DNA of 64,000 bases from Pythium myriotylum (GCA_023091665.1 JALJCQ010000025.1:372001-436000); one strand, 5' to 3'; positions 30,301 through 39,029 are shown, counted from the first letter of the stretch. Notes: generated by a model not told the origin, from the letters alone. A program made the numbers and translations.

Positions 30301-33300
30301 ATCTTCTTCTCGATTTCGATGTGGATTACTCGTGTGGTGCTGTTCACGGTATCGGACAGCTATGTCGTTGGTTGGAGTCGGGTTTGTTGGTGCGTTCGTT
30401 CGTCCACATCACTTCGTGCGAATTGAGCGGCTCCGTGCTCCTCCAAAATCGAGACCTATTTGCAAAGCTCTTGGAACTCAGCACCCGTGACGACGGTAAT
30501 CCCGTATTCAGAACTCTTGATGACGCAGAGCGTAGGTTGTGGATCGTGCGAGCTCGTGTGTATCAGGTGCTTCGAGATCTGGAAGACCAGGGAGAAGTGG
30601 AAGTTGAGCATTGGATCCGATTGAAGTTATCAAAACGTGAGAGTGATGCGAAAGTTGCTCAGAGATTTCAGCAAGAAAGTAGTTTGGAGTTTGGAGCTGA
30701 AATGGATACCCAACGCGAACGTGTTGTCGTCAACCCCGACGCAAAGCTTGATTTAAGACTTGACCTGGAGATAGACAATCCGTCAGTTGACGTTGAAATA
30801 GCGAGTCCGAGGGGTAGTGAAAACTCTAGCGATGGTGTCGTTGATCGAATAGTTAAGGATCGCTCTAGAACGCAAGCAGAAGTTGGAGAAGGCGATAGTG
30901 AAGGTGATGGAAGTGACGCTGGTGATGGAAACGATGACGATGACGAAGCTGACGACGACGAGGATGAGGACGGTGATGACGACGATGACGATGAAGAAGC
31001 TATTGAGCATCGTCAGGAATTTGTGGATGAACTTATGATGATGGGGTTTCCAGAAGAATGGTGTGTGCTGGCATTGAAGCAGACAGAGAATGATATTGTA
31101 AGCGCGTCGGCTTGGATAGTGGACAACCTTGAATACCTTAGTAGATTGCAGACGTCTCTCGACAAACAGCGAGACCAAAGCGCTACCGATGGCGCTGTCC
31201 AAGATGAAGATGACGACTATGACGAGCCAACCGCGGGAGATAACATCATCGATGAAACCTCTTCACCCCCGGAACGGCAAGACCTCGACGAATGTCGTCT
31301 TTCCCCGAACCCCGTTTGCTCCGACAGTACTATTGGACAGCTCATCAACGACAAAGAAACGGGACGCAAAATATTTGGGGAAATGTACTTCCCTCTCGAC
31401 GAAGGTGGCTTCTTGTCGAACACAACAGACCATTTTCTATTCCCTTGGCGCTCTGAGAAAACTTCGACGTATGCATCCTCGGCATCACCTCCATCGACCT
31501 CACCACAGGATGTCGGAGAAGAGGGTTTATCCGCTCCGCTGTTATCCGACACCCAGAGACCTGCAGATTCACTTGATCAGTTCAATGCGCGGGTAATGAC
31601 ACTGGAATTGCACGAGCTACTTGACCTCCTCGCAGAATTTGAGCAGGTCGTATTGGTGCTAAGTAGTCGCCAAATCGTCATCAACCTTTTGATGAACCAC
31701 GACCGATACAGTGAGGATATTATCGAATTAATGATGTCGCCATCGTTCTTGAAGTTCGTGAAGCTCGTCCTGTTCAGGGGCAACCAGTTTAGCCGCAAAG
31801 TGCGCGGAACAACTCAGGTGGATGAGGCATTGTGGCGATGTTTGGACCAGATCATGAAACGGTGTAAGATTGACTTTGGCACTAGGCTGCTCGACTTTGC
31901 GATCGCAGAAATCGAAGTAGCAGGCTCAACTCCTGCGTACGAAGCATATTTGTGGACGCACCGCGAGCTAGCTCGTCCTGATCGAACCGTACTTAGTGAG
32001 CCTGCGGTCGAACTCGCCTTTTGGCTTATCGACCTCGTGATCAAGTGCGACCAAGACGTATCGATCCTAAGCGTCGATGGTGCAAGGTCTCTTATCTCTC
32101 GACTTCGACTGATTCTTCGGTCGGCAAACCTGCCCGTGAAGTTTGTTGCGCTAACAAGCCTCAGCCGGATCCTACAAAGGCTCCGGCAGTGTGAAGAGCC
32201 AACTCACCTGCGGTCAGTAGAAGCAATACTCACGGAGTGTCGCTTGGATGTCAAGGGCTTTCTCCACGCAGCTCGAAGCCGATTTATTCGTGAGCGAGTC
32301 CAACACCGAACAATCTTCTCGTTGTATCTCCAAGCATACGTCGAGATTCTGTTCTTACTCAAGAGCTTATCACCAGTCGATAGCGAGCTAGGAATACGTG
32401 CGATTCCGGCCCCAATCGCAACATCGTGCTTAGTTGATTCAAATCCACCTCCTGATTCGAGTAATCTGTACGTAAATCGTCCCAGACTTCAGTTTGACCC
32501 GAAGAAGTGCCGCAGCAACTTGTTGCAAATCTCGGACGATGGGTTGACTGCAATGTACTCGGGAAACGAGATGTGGAAGACTGTGGTGGCAACACAAAGT
32601 TTCGCCACCGGAGCCCACGAGTGGCATATCCGCGTTGACAAATCACCGTCGTCTTATTTGTTTATTGGGGTCGCGACACGGAAATCAAATCCAGATTCGT
32701 TTCTTGGTGCAGACGAGCAGTCGTGGGGGTTCATCGGGGACAAAGGACTGTACTACCAACGAAATCGCCTTCGCGTGTATGGGGATAGTTTTGGTGAAGG
32801 TGATGTCGTTGGAGTTCATCTGAATTGCGAAATTGGCTCACTGAGTTTTAGCAAAAACGGTTTAGCACTCGGTGTGGCCTTCGAGAACGTGTTCGGCGAA
32901 GTCTTTCCCGCCGTGGCGTTTTACTCTCGTCACCAAAAAGTAACGATTGTGCAACCCGAGATCGAGATCGATGTTTCGGCCGATCGCACCGCGTTTGGAA
33001 CGGTCGAGAGCGAGGGAACTGTTGAAGAGGCCGTTCTCGTATGCGAAATTATGGCGTTTTTGACAGGGAAATCTTCTTTACCCCCGGAGGTTTTTCAGTC
33101 TGCCCATAAAATGACTATGGGGTGGTGGAATGACACGGGCAGATACGTTGTCACGCGAGTAGGTGGTTCTCTGTGGGTAAACACCACCAAAGAAGCATTT
33201 GAAGGCTTTAATTTCCTAGCAGAGGACCGAGTGCGATCTCCCCGAGGGAATGGCCGCGTCCTCGGCATTGCCGATGGCCGATTGTGGATCGAAATCGACG

Positions 33301-35465
33301 GAGAGAGTGGGGCGTGGCATATTCATCCCTCAAGATTGCGAACAGTGGATCTGTCCATTTCCAAGTCGAATGATAGACAGGACGATAGTTATGAGCATCT
33401 ACACAGCACAGGCTACCGTGAGACGCGTCGGCCGACGCAACGTGACAGGCTTCAGACAAACGCTCTTGATCAGTTGACTGAAACTGAGTTTAGAGTATTC
33501 GTTCAAGATCAGTGGTGGTCTGCGGCGCTGGATCGTGCGATGCTAGGCTTCATCAACAGCCACTGCGAAGTGACTAGCACAAGCCCGTGGAATGTCACTC
33601 CGTCTGATGTCCTTCGTGTCGTCCGCGACAATAAGCACGACATAGAAGTTCTTACTGGTGTGACTTTCGATTTCGACGACGAAGTCCGCGCTCGACGGCT
33701 TGAACGGAAAATTTTAGTTCGGTTCGGCTTCTTGCGGTACTTTAATGCCTACTTGAGACGTGTGATCGGCTTCTTCGACTCAACGTGGCTGTACTTCTCG
33801 TCAAAGTCGGGTCTCGTACCGAGTACACTCCTTTCAAAGTGTCGAGGAAGCATATTCACGTCGATCAAGAACGATTTCTTCACGGCTCTGATGGACAAGA
33901 CGTCCAACTCACCCAAAAAGTCGGACGATGACTATGATTACCCTGAAGATCTCACGCAGATGCTCATTAATCGACCCAAGGCGGCAACAGCCAAATGCCA
34001 CCCGGGCACAACTAAGAGCATTCTGCTGTCAATGTTTGGACAGGCTTTTGAGGAACTACATTTCTTGCCACTGCGAGCGCTTCGCATGGTTTACTCCCAT
34101 CCGATGGACGACGGCCAGCTGCGCAGTTTCAAGGTCAAATTCGAAGGTGAAGGGGTGGATGACTATGGCGGACCATATCGCGAATTCTTTTCGCAATTTT
34201 TTGCCGAGCTCCAAATGCTGTCTGGAGAGGGCGAAGCTCAGCTTCGACAAACTTATGATGACAAGGACACCAAACTTGGCGCTAGCTTCTTGCCATTCTT
34301 CTTGCCTAGTCCGAATTGGCGAAATGGTGTGGGCTCGAATCGCGAAAAGTTTGTGCTGAATGGCGCCTTGTTAGGGTCGAGTCGAGTCGGCTCAGCTCGT
34401 GTACTAGAAGAGCACGCATCAAGAAAGCACTCACGTAGGCGAGGATGGAGTGAAAACCCAGAAGTGAAGCGCCAATTGCTCAGCGAAATGTGCCACTTCC
34501 TTGGCCAGATGATTGGCATTGCACTGCGAACGCGCGTGTGTGTGCGACTGGACCTCGCCATGTCAGTATGGAAGCAGCTGGTTGGTGAGCAGGACATTCT
34601 GAACGATCCATCCGGAAGAGATCGTGTGCTTCAGTCGCTGAAGGAGATTGACCACGCCTCGCACGCTCTAATCAAGACGCTCTCATCACTGCATGAGCGG
34701 CATAGCCAGACAACCGACCCCTTGAAAAGATTCGAGTTGGAAGAAGAGATGAGTGCGTTGGATCTGAGCTTTACGACCTATCTCTCGGATGGCCGCCTGG
34801 TCGAGCTATGCAACAACGGCTCTGAAGTACCGGTCACAATGGAGAATGTTTCCCAGTATGTCAACCAGGTCCTCGAAGCTCGAAGCTGCGAATCGCAAGA
34901 GGTCGTCAATGTCATCAAGCAGGGCATCCATTCCGTCATCCCAGTGGCGGCGTTGAGTCTGCTCACGTGGGAGGAGCTCGAGAAACGGATCTGTGGTGTA
35001 GCTGAAGTCGATGTCGAACTGCTCAAAGCGAACACGGAATACGATGAAGATCTCTCTGCAAACGACGAGTTCATCCAGCGATTTTGGCGAGTGCTCATTG
35101 CCATGGAGGACGAAGACAAGCGTGCGTTCCTGCGGTTCGTGTGGGCTCGATCTCGTCTGCCCGTGGGTACAGCTCAGTTCCATCAAAAGTTCAAGATCCA
35201 GTCGCTTGCGCCAGCGGGGTCGAGCGAGACAAACATCGGCACGAGCACGTCGAACACGAGCGGCTACGCTGACGGGCAGCTCCCGAAGTCGCACACGTGC
35301 TTTTTTGCGCTACAGCTGCCGCGCTACTCGAGCGATGACGTGTGTCGCAAACAGCTTTTGTACGCCATCCACAACTGTGTGGAGATGGACGGCGATTTTC
35401 GGCTTGCAGACACGGAGATGACTGGCTGGACCGAGATCAACCCGAATGACCAGCTGAGGTTCTAA
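21342..35465 (+). CDS. Giant HERC-like HECT E3 ubiquitin ligase
   Basis: A single 14.1-kb exon encodes 4707 residues. RCC1 repeats occupy about residues 587-972 (SCGQNSYGELGHG, TFGRNDYGQLGHS and others, a beta-propeller). A concanavalin/LamG-like domain lies at about 2367-2613 (WTHVAIIMEGAKLRLYINGV), an Asp/Glu run at about 3182-3222, and a UBA domain at 3224-3267 (DELMMMGFPEEWCVLAL). A SPRY domain spans about 3712-3872 (GAHEWHIRVDKS). The C-terminal HECT domain starts at about 4230 (GEGVDDYGGPYREFF), with catalytic Cys4653 in SHTCFFALQLP. HECT enzymes pass ubiquitin through this cysteine to the substrate. The layout and size recall animal HERC1/HERC2. The first in-frame ATG is 21342; the frame opens 25 codons earlier without one. 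It appears intact. Confidence 0.93.
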   Translation: MGQRESSPRAPRRVNPRWARVALAQLRDEAFLDQQRRRQETIAGARQASGALRRHRRRRGVFVDAPTRGDHAVWTTLLLKDKKQQQEAEEEGEDEGEDARLNAVERAQLEDEREDELLNALVLLGDLPQPSRAAYLLCHLDDQLAKLCAVPDAVADVVALRRDILRDVYDAVALQHNQYKAAAMAFQATVDLFTRMKTQPVEAPKNKSVPTTASGKTSAEAALASSFVTEMLSGLLDVAPVELHAQKREILREIATLIDALAPQSLAIKKSNTLEGNPRQLVQQLQRFLLAIVRREDASSDAAFDLADRTLAMKCLIQLAGASASAGDLLLVVSVLLGIGEELSPVVGATTSPTQVPSPPKSVRSSYAPSPPRVKSEKSPKREHIHLKEYDADIVAEDERVDLLDEAANVAVEQRLKHVHKQRADLGVKGELDGQTTAVDQLLSSHAKRKTGAKNPVVAHTKSAVSNITIINGSASNGHRVGPQAPPHISKLSLKVVKDDFNNVSLEADVNFSLDVTSSQSAIPSTRSPKHHASFPVTLHPKFHQLRVGSVLKEIDQLKPVVTLRQHLGKVVTDRPNVNGFHFASEGFEDDHEVWSCGQNSYGELGHGDSNSRKTFERVEALQQKDVVYISAGNEHTIVLSADGTVWTCGYNDNGQCGLGVTTRVNHLTELQKLGDAVVTQVHAYNGCEHSILVTQDGRAASCGYNYRGQLGHGSTQSESVPKIIRSIEGRFVRLVSCSFYHTAITCDHGPTGKSQVYTFGRNDYGQLGHSDTIDRKVPQCVETLHDQHVVSVACGQYHTMVVASSGKLYAFGKNDYGQLGIDAAENQLNPVHVKHGLERQNCLEVRCGYYHSMVLCAGAHLFGFGRNDYGQLGLGKASNSLATNMQLQQQRFAKPVILDDLEGKDIVRFACGCYHTVAVSDNGILYVFGRNNHGQLGTGDTHERFYPYPIDDFVGKRVALVAAGFYHTLVLTGGKDDDVDREQDISFHSNDPGSKVVNCDNGEQAEIFAITCSSILATSCVRNLFEDRLCQTTKVSPHRMSGLANGIVLRDPTVDFEHDDGRTEDRKGSSSVDGIFSDLLETTGGIRKLNLSDDRDGIAPMSMGQITATSDSIEVAIIIVALLDRLSQPFLAKRGVYYPPAHQVGTSEIEAWLNSDASLIDVVEGLFEPCSIDASAATLSTLSQLITQLLYRRFDAFAASQVGMEVTSNSVMLQKPLTITGQLQVYLLGACTRILRANILQLVRSGASSVLLAAQNSCGADNGDLTRFRSLSDMIVAIQKVRSVLLEIISKSVGCDGLLHGSHGLEINTPLTLAEAVDTLVAGVEIFFPCQCLRVKLLVSLLTCESQIATVVCEMCRSFDWTKFSVQVAPVKRRLLLMLLNQFSSDVFVVKLLPIFSSEVCSSVSSCIPGFEALRCLVEAVLHRLHCHFLESLGQISPSDGAEEAGTPSKSSVDDSLIAALVGLLDAMLKHLASDVSYCKRWTMHISLDPSMKLPARLGAVVSQAFCVTRMGPDEDKTDSFPREWRCYAEIAKRILSHSNDVMLQVLSRGLASPTRRSYGEYSVSNTSPKAGFRRRISRILERSIIHTLLPVLLDSIETFAHIPAFAACFIHPLSSLLDLLDKWNSSNPDIKHFADLDFSCTLKSTTTSLAGLTTKKQSGLESKFSSAATTLDGSSKTTNALSLPWSLLLEKELALVCASIVVTITTGDPLVSLVDADIDSRTVPSPQLRYDKWHVSPLFKGGLSTDFIHNSLVVESTLSRAIPYTPPLRGFEQDGFTPTFRVEIPGQSTQDEDSKCGFGVTTNPYSCLRSSVVRRFIAQMARTKGIDDPEIQPIVQQFCQWIRELHALRDPAYRMLVRQSSTYSKFQVEIASPHVFNDSELEEIYFAAVLHHHALSSFALLVAVGRFTSAAVASEPPKSLTESWRIVAGFRKRIVAERTAIKNAQDIVYSQVHILEFQREVINRLHLLLFLNVDGEDEHKLRLLDGGFVAPSDPAYMLRYCFKTERSIDPAQSLRSHMSSSYGADGIPFLAAFPSSRWRRVRTLFHVVARWRSAVRSIVNIHIAPLASALIEFVMADKSDIGDVIVFAHELLVEPCRRLAFSTRGFELASELLRTPRLECVRTCFLRQLAQASNPRASPAGSHERANIQLACASFAYHELQRNAQNDFLALLAQIMADKVASSPENAPRHSIESVLLVLLRCLSLTHFTYDQYAFINDSGLVQALLQLWLGEDDYVGIQPNGSLNDNIRAIEALSSREKRAAQPADSFSRTFSQAVWALVRGVVLHFGSSSSVGSDKAKPCVPVYPAGFDIFEALGGTGSQLLQLANKAFLRQPSDVLKHAGSSVNATIRRSFEIIGAPHRFSFLTKGLTFGYKDMTEPASGLLAMSPLVKPSELSITTWIYASPPHQTQQLDQQESNPSLQEERQIVFVRGSEREISPYLLLSRDMDSKWQLEVGVAVHITQVTALTSTRLLWEKITSKESVPPRKWTHVAIIMEGAKLRLYINGVLDSQRSLSGPLAIAMNNGRVDHDFCFGRKPPIEIPTSDQECSSEQYRAPIAMEFLSALLSASSITSKSLMALNPTDTPTTVRSFHGLLSHFRFHNRSLSPIHVRIVFDEKKPAKEDDLNSKIAVKRSPQAATQILQLHAMLRVMVESDEGRVHLADVSWTLQLMEVVLTCREHVPVISSLHLLREILILQSPKLVNNSFREARGILNHEYGFVGHMLFIVGVCISPSTLESVELPIPAIVRRFRPTSAEPGCAIELRNSTAERMLEEDHCGLDAICLANELTTMMLKLVQHTQSDFWRHEILSVVASVLCDDVVNDRKGSLTWFLRLGTLYVLGGVSGALITGEEVKIAGTQDRATIVTVDDGVFANSRQGGRRPRGTQTATFCVSVHGGLEERDMQPSWQDQVITYCASLRRQLLRDQNASHFHRFTNNEAGNDQHEPFIRVHCDDVERAPSPYAVLFPTNDAQDTLTADTAKKMANLLLDFDVDYSCGAVHGIGQLCRWLESGLLVRSFVHITSCELSGSVLLQNRDLFAKLLELSTRDDGNPVFRTLDDAERRLWIVRARVYQVLRDLEDQGEVEVEHWIRLKLSKRESDAKVAQRFQQESSLEFGAEMDTQRERVVVNPDAKLDLRLDLEIDNPSVDVEIASPRGSENSSDGVVDRIVKDRSRTQAEVGEGDSEGDGSDAGDGNDDDDEADDDEDEDGDDDDDDEEAIEHRQEFVDELMMMGFPEEWCVLALKQTENDIVSASAWIVDNLEYLSRLQTSLDKQRDQSATDGAVQDEDDDYDEPTAGDNIIDETSSPPERQDLDECRLSPNPVCSDSTIGQLINDKETGRKIFGEMYFPLDEGGFLSNTTDHFLFPWRSEKTSTYASSASPPSTSPQDVGEEGLSAPLLSDTQRPADSLDQFNARVMTLELHELLDLLAEFEQVVLVLSSRQIVINLLMNHDRYSEDIIELMMSPSFLKFVKLVLFRGNQFSRKVRGTTQVDEALWRCLDQIMKRCKIDFGTRLLDFAIAEIEVAGSTPAYEAYLWTHRELARPDRTVLSEPAVELAFWLIDLVIKCDQDVSILSVDGARSLISRLRLILRSANLPVKFVALTSLSRILQRLRQCEEPTHLRSVEAILTECRLDVKGFLHAARSRFIRERVQHRTIFSLYLQAYVEILFLLKSLSPVDSELGIRAIPAPIATSCLVDSNPPPDSSNLYVNRPRLQFDPKKCRSNLLQISDDGLTAMYSGNEMWKTVVATQSFATGAHEWHIRVDKSPSSYLFIGVATRKSNPDSFLGADEQSWGFIGDKGLYYQRNRLRVYGDSFGEGDVVGVHLNCEIGSLSFSKNGLALGVAFENVFGEVFPAVAFYSRHQKVTIVQPEIEIDVSADRTAFGTVESEGTVEEAVLVCEIMAFLTGKSSLPPEVFQSAHKMTMGWWNDTGRYVVTRVGGSLWVNTTKEAFEGFNFLAEDRVRSPRGNGRVLGIADGRLWIEIDGESGAWHIHPSRLRTVDLSISKSNDRQDDSYEHLHSTGYRETRRPTQRDRLQTNALDQLTETEFRVFVQDQWWSAALDRAMLGFINSHCEVTSTSPWNVTPSDVLRVVRDNKHDIEVLTGVTFDFDDEVRARRLERKILVRFGFLRYFNAYLRRVIGFFDSTWLYFSSKSGLVPSTLLSKCRGSIFTSIKNDFFTALMDKTSNSPKKSDDDYDYPEDLTQMLINRPKAATAKCHPGTTKSILLSMFGQAFEELHFLPLRALRMVYSHPMDDGQLRSFKVKFEGEGVDDYGGPYREFFSQFFAELQMLSGEGEAQLRQTYDDKDTKLGASFLPFFLPSPNWRNGVGSNREKFVLNGALLGSSRVGSARVLEEHASRKHSRRRGWSENPEVKRQLLSEMCHFLGQMIGIALRTRVCVRLDLAMSVWKQLVGEQDILNDPSGRDRVLQSLKEIDHASHALIKTLSSLHERHSQTTDPLKRFELEEEMSALDLSFTTYLSDGRLVELCNNGSEVPVTMENVSQYVNQVLEARSCESQEVVNVIKQGIHSVIPVAALSLLTWEELEKRICGVAEVDVELLKANTEYDEDLSANDEFIQRFWRVLIAMEDEDKRAFLRFVWARSRLPVGTAQFHQKFKIQSLAPAGSSETNIGTSTSNTSGYADGQLPKSHTCFFALQLPRYSSDDVCRKQLLYAIHNCVEMDGDFRLADTEMTGWTEINPNDQLRF

Positions 35466-36278
35466 AAAAGACAATCCGAACCCCAGCGCGACGACAGGAT
35501 CAGATCTTTGTGGTTGCCATCTGTCAAGGGAAAGTGACCAGGACTTTTGATTCGTACTGGATGTGATAAAGGTTCAAGGATCCCATACAGTACACTACTG
35601 TAAAGCACAGCGAATTGGTCTTGATTTCACTGAATGGAATCCGGGAGCGTCAGACAGGCTGTCAGTGGGTCCTCAGATAGGCTGTCAACAGGAGTTCAGT
35701 CGCCGGGAAAGTCCGAGAGACACTGCTCGATGATGGCTAAGCTGCAATCTGTTTGAAAGTCCAACGTAAGTTTACTCGGAGGTTCCAGTTCAACTGGAAG
35801 ATCTCGATTTCTGTTGGTCTGCTGTTCATTTTGAGAGTCTCTTGCTGAGCTATCCATCACGATTTGGTTTGGTTGGGTCCGTTGAGGAAGATGGGCTGTC
35901 CACTTCGAGCAGAGACAAGCCAGCTCGATCTGAGTTCGGTCCAAAGCCGAGCCCTCTTGTTGACTGCCGTGCTCGCGAGAGTCATCCAAGATCCAGATTC
36001 CAGTCGTTAATCATGTTTATTGAGCCTCGAAATACCCATTACAACCTCAAAAACAGTGTTTATCGCCAGATATCGCCTCGGCTATGCACGACTAGTTGAT
36101 CCGTTAGTCGATCCAAACGGATCCTCTCGGCGACAGCTCGTTCCACTCCCTTGAGGGATGAGTGGGTCTCTCCCTCGTGGCCTCTCCACGGAGGAAGGTC
36201 CCTCGGAGGTCCACGAAGCTCGCACAGCTCGTTCTCATTCTTCGATTCGCCTCGCCGACCGCAAGACCTTCCTCCGCG
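35466..36278. other. Intergenic region, no gene supported
   Basis: The frames are short and carry no motifs. An initiator-like TCATTCTTCGATTCGC at 36235-36250 lies about 30 bases before the ATG of the protease at 36279. Confidence 0.6.
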
Positions 36279-37694
36279 ATGCTCAAGAAGCTCGCATTCG
36301 TCGCCGCAGTGGCATTCGCGGCCGCCACGGTCCCACGTGCCGACGCCTGGGCCGCCGCCGTTCGTGATGGCCTCGTCTACGACGAGCGTGGCATTCTCCA
36401 GATCGGCACGGACGAGCCCGCCAACATCCAAGTCACGGCCGGTGCCTCGCGTACGGATACGATCACGTACGGCGGCGCCACGCACATCTCGATCAAGTTC
36501 GAGAAGTTCAACCTGCCGCCAGGCGACAAGGTTGTCGTGCGCAGCCCGGACAACTCGGTCGCTTACACGTACACGGGCAAGGGCCGCAACAACGCTGGCG
36601 ACTTTTACGCCACGTTCATCCCAGGCAACACGGCTATCGTCGAGTACACGGCCGGCGGCGCCGAGGTCGGCAGCACGGAAAGCCTCGGCTTCAAGATTCC
36701 GAGCTACGCGCGCGGCTTCCTGCCCAAGCCTATTGAGTCGATCTGCGGAGGTGGCGACCAATCCGTGCCGGCCAAGTGTTTTCTCAACGGCACGCTCGCG
36801 CAGACCTTCCCGCTTGCGTACGAGCGCTCGCGCCCCGTGGCACGTCTGCTCATCAACGGCAAGTCGCTCTGCACGGGCTGGCTCGCCGGCAGCGAAGGCC
36901 ACCTCATCACGAACGAGCACTGCATCACGCATCCGGACAACGTGACCAACACGGACATTGAGTTCGACGCCGAGAGTGGTTCGTGCGAGGACCAGTGCCT
37001 CAAGCAGCTTGGCTGCAAGGGCACGGTCGTGACTAAGCAGTCTACGTTCATCACCAACTCGAACCCCATCGACTACGCCGTGCTCAAGCTCCCAGACACT
37101 GTCGACGTCAAGAAGTATGGCTTCTTGCAGATGCGTGCAAGTGGCCCGGAGATCGGCGAGGAGATTTACATCCCGCAGCACCCGCGCGGATACCCCAAGC
37201 GCATTGCCGCGTACATTGAGGGCGACGACGAGAAGGCCTACATCCAGACGGTTGGCGGTCGCAAGCTCTGTGGTGAGAACCAGGTCGGGTACGCAGCGGA
37301 CACGCAGGGTGGTTCCTCCGGATCGCCTGTGCTCGCGTGGTCGGATAACCTCGTCATCTCGCTCCACCACTGCGGTGGATGTGAGAACGAGGGTGTCGAC
37401 GTGCGTGACGTGCTGAAGGATCTCGCGGAGAAGAACATTGTCATCAAGGACCTTGCGATCGGCGTGACGCCGTCTCCGCCGACGCCTGCTCCGACGACCC
37501 CGGCACCTACTACTCCTGCGCCTACGACTCCTGCCCCGACGACTCCTGCCCCGACCACGCCTGCTCCTACAACCGCCGCCCCGACGCCAGCGCCTACGCA
37601 GGCGGGTTTCTGCGGCAAGTTCGCGAGCAAGGGCCTGTGCCAGTTCTGGTTCTGGTGCAACTGGAGCGGCAACAAGTGCGAGAACCGATTCTAA
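36279..37694 (+). CDS. Secreted trypsin-fold serine protease with Thr/Pro repeat linker and Cys-rich tail
   Basis: The protein has 471 residues: signal peptide MLKKLAFVAAVAFAAATVPRADA, then about 140 residues of beta-rich sequence of unknown role. The S1-fold protease follows: His214 in TNEHC, Asp265 in PIDYAVLKL and Ser347 in GGSSGSPV. The GSSGSP form and overall look resemble the glutamyl-endopeptidase/V8-like branch rather than classic trypsin. A linker of repeated TPAPT units (about residues 402-440) leads to a tail with four cysteines (FCGKFASKGLCQFWFWCNW, then NKC), probably a small binding module. The start was chosen at the signal peptide; a longer frame opens at 36162. It is likely an extracellular protease next to the LPMO-like cluster. 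Confidence 0.87.
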   Translation: MLKKLAFVAAVAFAAATVPRADAWAAAVRDGLVYDERGILQIGTDEPANIQVTAGASRTDTITYGGATHISIKFEKFNLPPGDKVVVRSPDNSVAYTYTGKGRNNAGDFYATFIPGNTAIVEYTAGGAEVGSTESLGFKIPSYARGFLPKPIESICGGGDQSVPAKCFLNGTLAQTFPLAYERSRPVARLLINGKSLCTGWLAGSEGHLITNEHCITHPDNVTNTDIEFDAESGSCEDQCLKQLGCKGTVVTKQSTFITNSNPIDYAVLKLPDTVDVKKYGFLQMRASGPEIGEEIYIPQHPRGYPKRIAAYIEGDDEKAYIQTVGGRKLCGENQVGYAADTQGGSSGSPVLAWSDNLVISLHHCGGCENEGVDVRDVLKDLAEKNIVIKDLAIGVTPSPPTPAPTTPAPTTPAPTTPAPTTPAPTTPAPTTAAPTPAPTQAGFCGKFASKGLCQFWFWCNWSGNKCENRF

Positions 37695-37847
37695 GACGAA
37701 TCGGTAGATTTAATTGCGACGAACCAACCACGTCGACCTCATGCAAATGGAAACCTGTTTATTGTTTCACGATGACTACGGATCTCTCTTCCACTAATAG
37801 TAGTGCCGACAATGCATAGGAGCTCACCATGAACCACGAGGGCATCT

Positions 37848-39029
37848 TCAACAGGCACCTCCGGGCGTGCACTTCATCTTGCCATCGTCCGACAGACGCT
37901 TCGAGCAGCAGCTGTTCGCGCACTCATCGCTCGTCGAGCAGTATTCCCACTGGGCTTTTTTGCCGGCCTTCAGAAGTGAGCACACTTTCGGTGTGCACTT
38001 CTTCTTGAAGTCGTCCGAGAGCTGGTCCGAGCAGCAGCCATTCTCGCACTCGCTGTCGGCAGTGCAGTACTCCCAGGCTTTCTTGAGGCGTGAGGCTGGC
38101 TTGACAGTGCCATTACCGCCCGTCTCCGTGTCCTCGTCGGTGTCATCCGCTTCTGGTGGGGCTGGGGCGGAAGTCACAGGAGACGTTGTAGGCGCTGCAT
38201 CAGTGTCTTCGTCGCCACCACAATCATCGTACGCTGGAAACACTGGCGATGTCGTTTCGTTTTTTGCCGACGTGGCTGGAGCAGTCGCCGACCCGCTGCT
38301 GCACGTCTCGACGTCGGCTGGCTTACCGAACTTATAATACTCGTCGGCCTTGCCTTTCTCACCCTTGAAGACCGAGCTGACAATCTTGTTATCGTGGAAG
38401 TAGAAACACTGGTCCGAGCCCTTGTTCTGCAGTTTCGTGACGCGATCCCCACCAACGAACGTCGGACACGACGGTTTCTTGCCCGAGCCGGCCGTCGTGA
38501 ACTTGATATCAGCGCACGAGCGGTACAGTTCGTTGGCCCACTCGAGGTTCCCATAGCTGGAACCCGCACTCAACCAAGTCCACTGAAGAACGTAGTCTCC
38601 CGCGGGCAGCCAATCGGGCAGCGTGATCGTGTCGCCGCACAAAATGCTATCGGCGGGAGCCCCGTTATCACCCGAGTAGACCTCGTTGGTCCCCGAGGGG
38701 AGACACGTCGAGCCCGATTCACGACACGTGTAATAGAAGACGTTGTTGTCAAAGTTTGCCTTGGACTCCTGGCCTCGTGGGACGATGGCCCAGCGGATGA
38801 AGCCGCCGATGTGGTTGTTGCGAGGGTATCTCACGGTGATCTTCTCGCCGGGCTTGAACGTCGTGGACTTGCCGGGCGTGTTGTCCGGACAACCCATAGT
38901 GCCCGCCTCATCAGTGCGAGCACTCGTCTCACGAGAAACCGGCTGCACGAGCCATCCATGAGCGTCGACGGGCGTGAAAGTAGTCGAGAACACCGCGACA
39001 GAGGCTGAGAAGAGCGCAAAGAGCTTCAT
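37848..39029 (-). CDS. LPMO-like secreted protein 1 with two Cys-rich modules
   Basis: The protein has 393 residues. Signal peptide cleavage after MKLFALFSASVAVFSTTFTPVDA leaves His24 as the new N-terminus (HGWLVQPVSRET). A second invariant histidine is at mature position 50 (RYPRNNHIGGFIRW). This is the layout of the copper histidine brace of lytic polysaccharide monooxygenases, which cut glycans oxidatively. The oomycete family AA17 is a candidate, but I cannot assign the CAZy family by eye. The core ends near residue 220. An acidic Thr/Pro linker follows, then two related modules of the form WEYC..DSEC.NGCCS....KKC and WEYC..DEC.NSCC, ending CTPGGAC, likely binding modules. First of three tandem paralogs on this strand. 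The ATG at 39029 opens the signal peptide. Confidence 0.8.
   Translation of the reverse strand: MKLFALFSASVAVFSTTFTPVDAHGWLVQPVSRETSARTDEAGTMGCPDNTPGKSTTFKPGEKITVRYPRNNHIGGFIRWAIVPRGQESKANFDNNVFYYTCRESGSTCLPSGTNEVYSGDNGAPADSILCGDTITLPDWLPAGDYVLQWTWLSAGSSYGNLEWANELYRSCADIKFTTAGSGKKPSCPTFVGGDRVTKLQNKGSDQCFYFHDNKIVSSVFKGEKGKADEYYKFGKPADVETCSSGSATAPATSAKNETTSPVFPAYDDCGGDEDTDAAPTTSPVTSAPAPPEADDTDEDTETGGNGTVKPASRLKKAWEYCTADSECENGCCSDQLSDDFKKKCTPKVCSLLKAGKKAQWEYCSTSDECANSCCSKRLSDDGKMKCTPGGAC

Noticed and set aside
36060..37370. 436-codon minus-strand frame over the trypsin-fold protease
   Set aside because: Antisense to a gene with signal peptide and complete triad; composition is a mirror of that gene.
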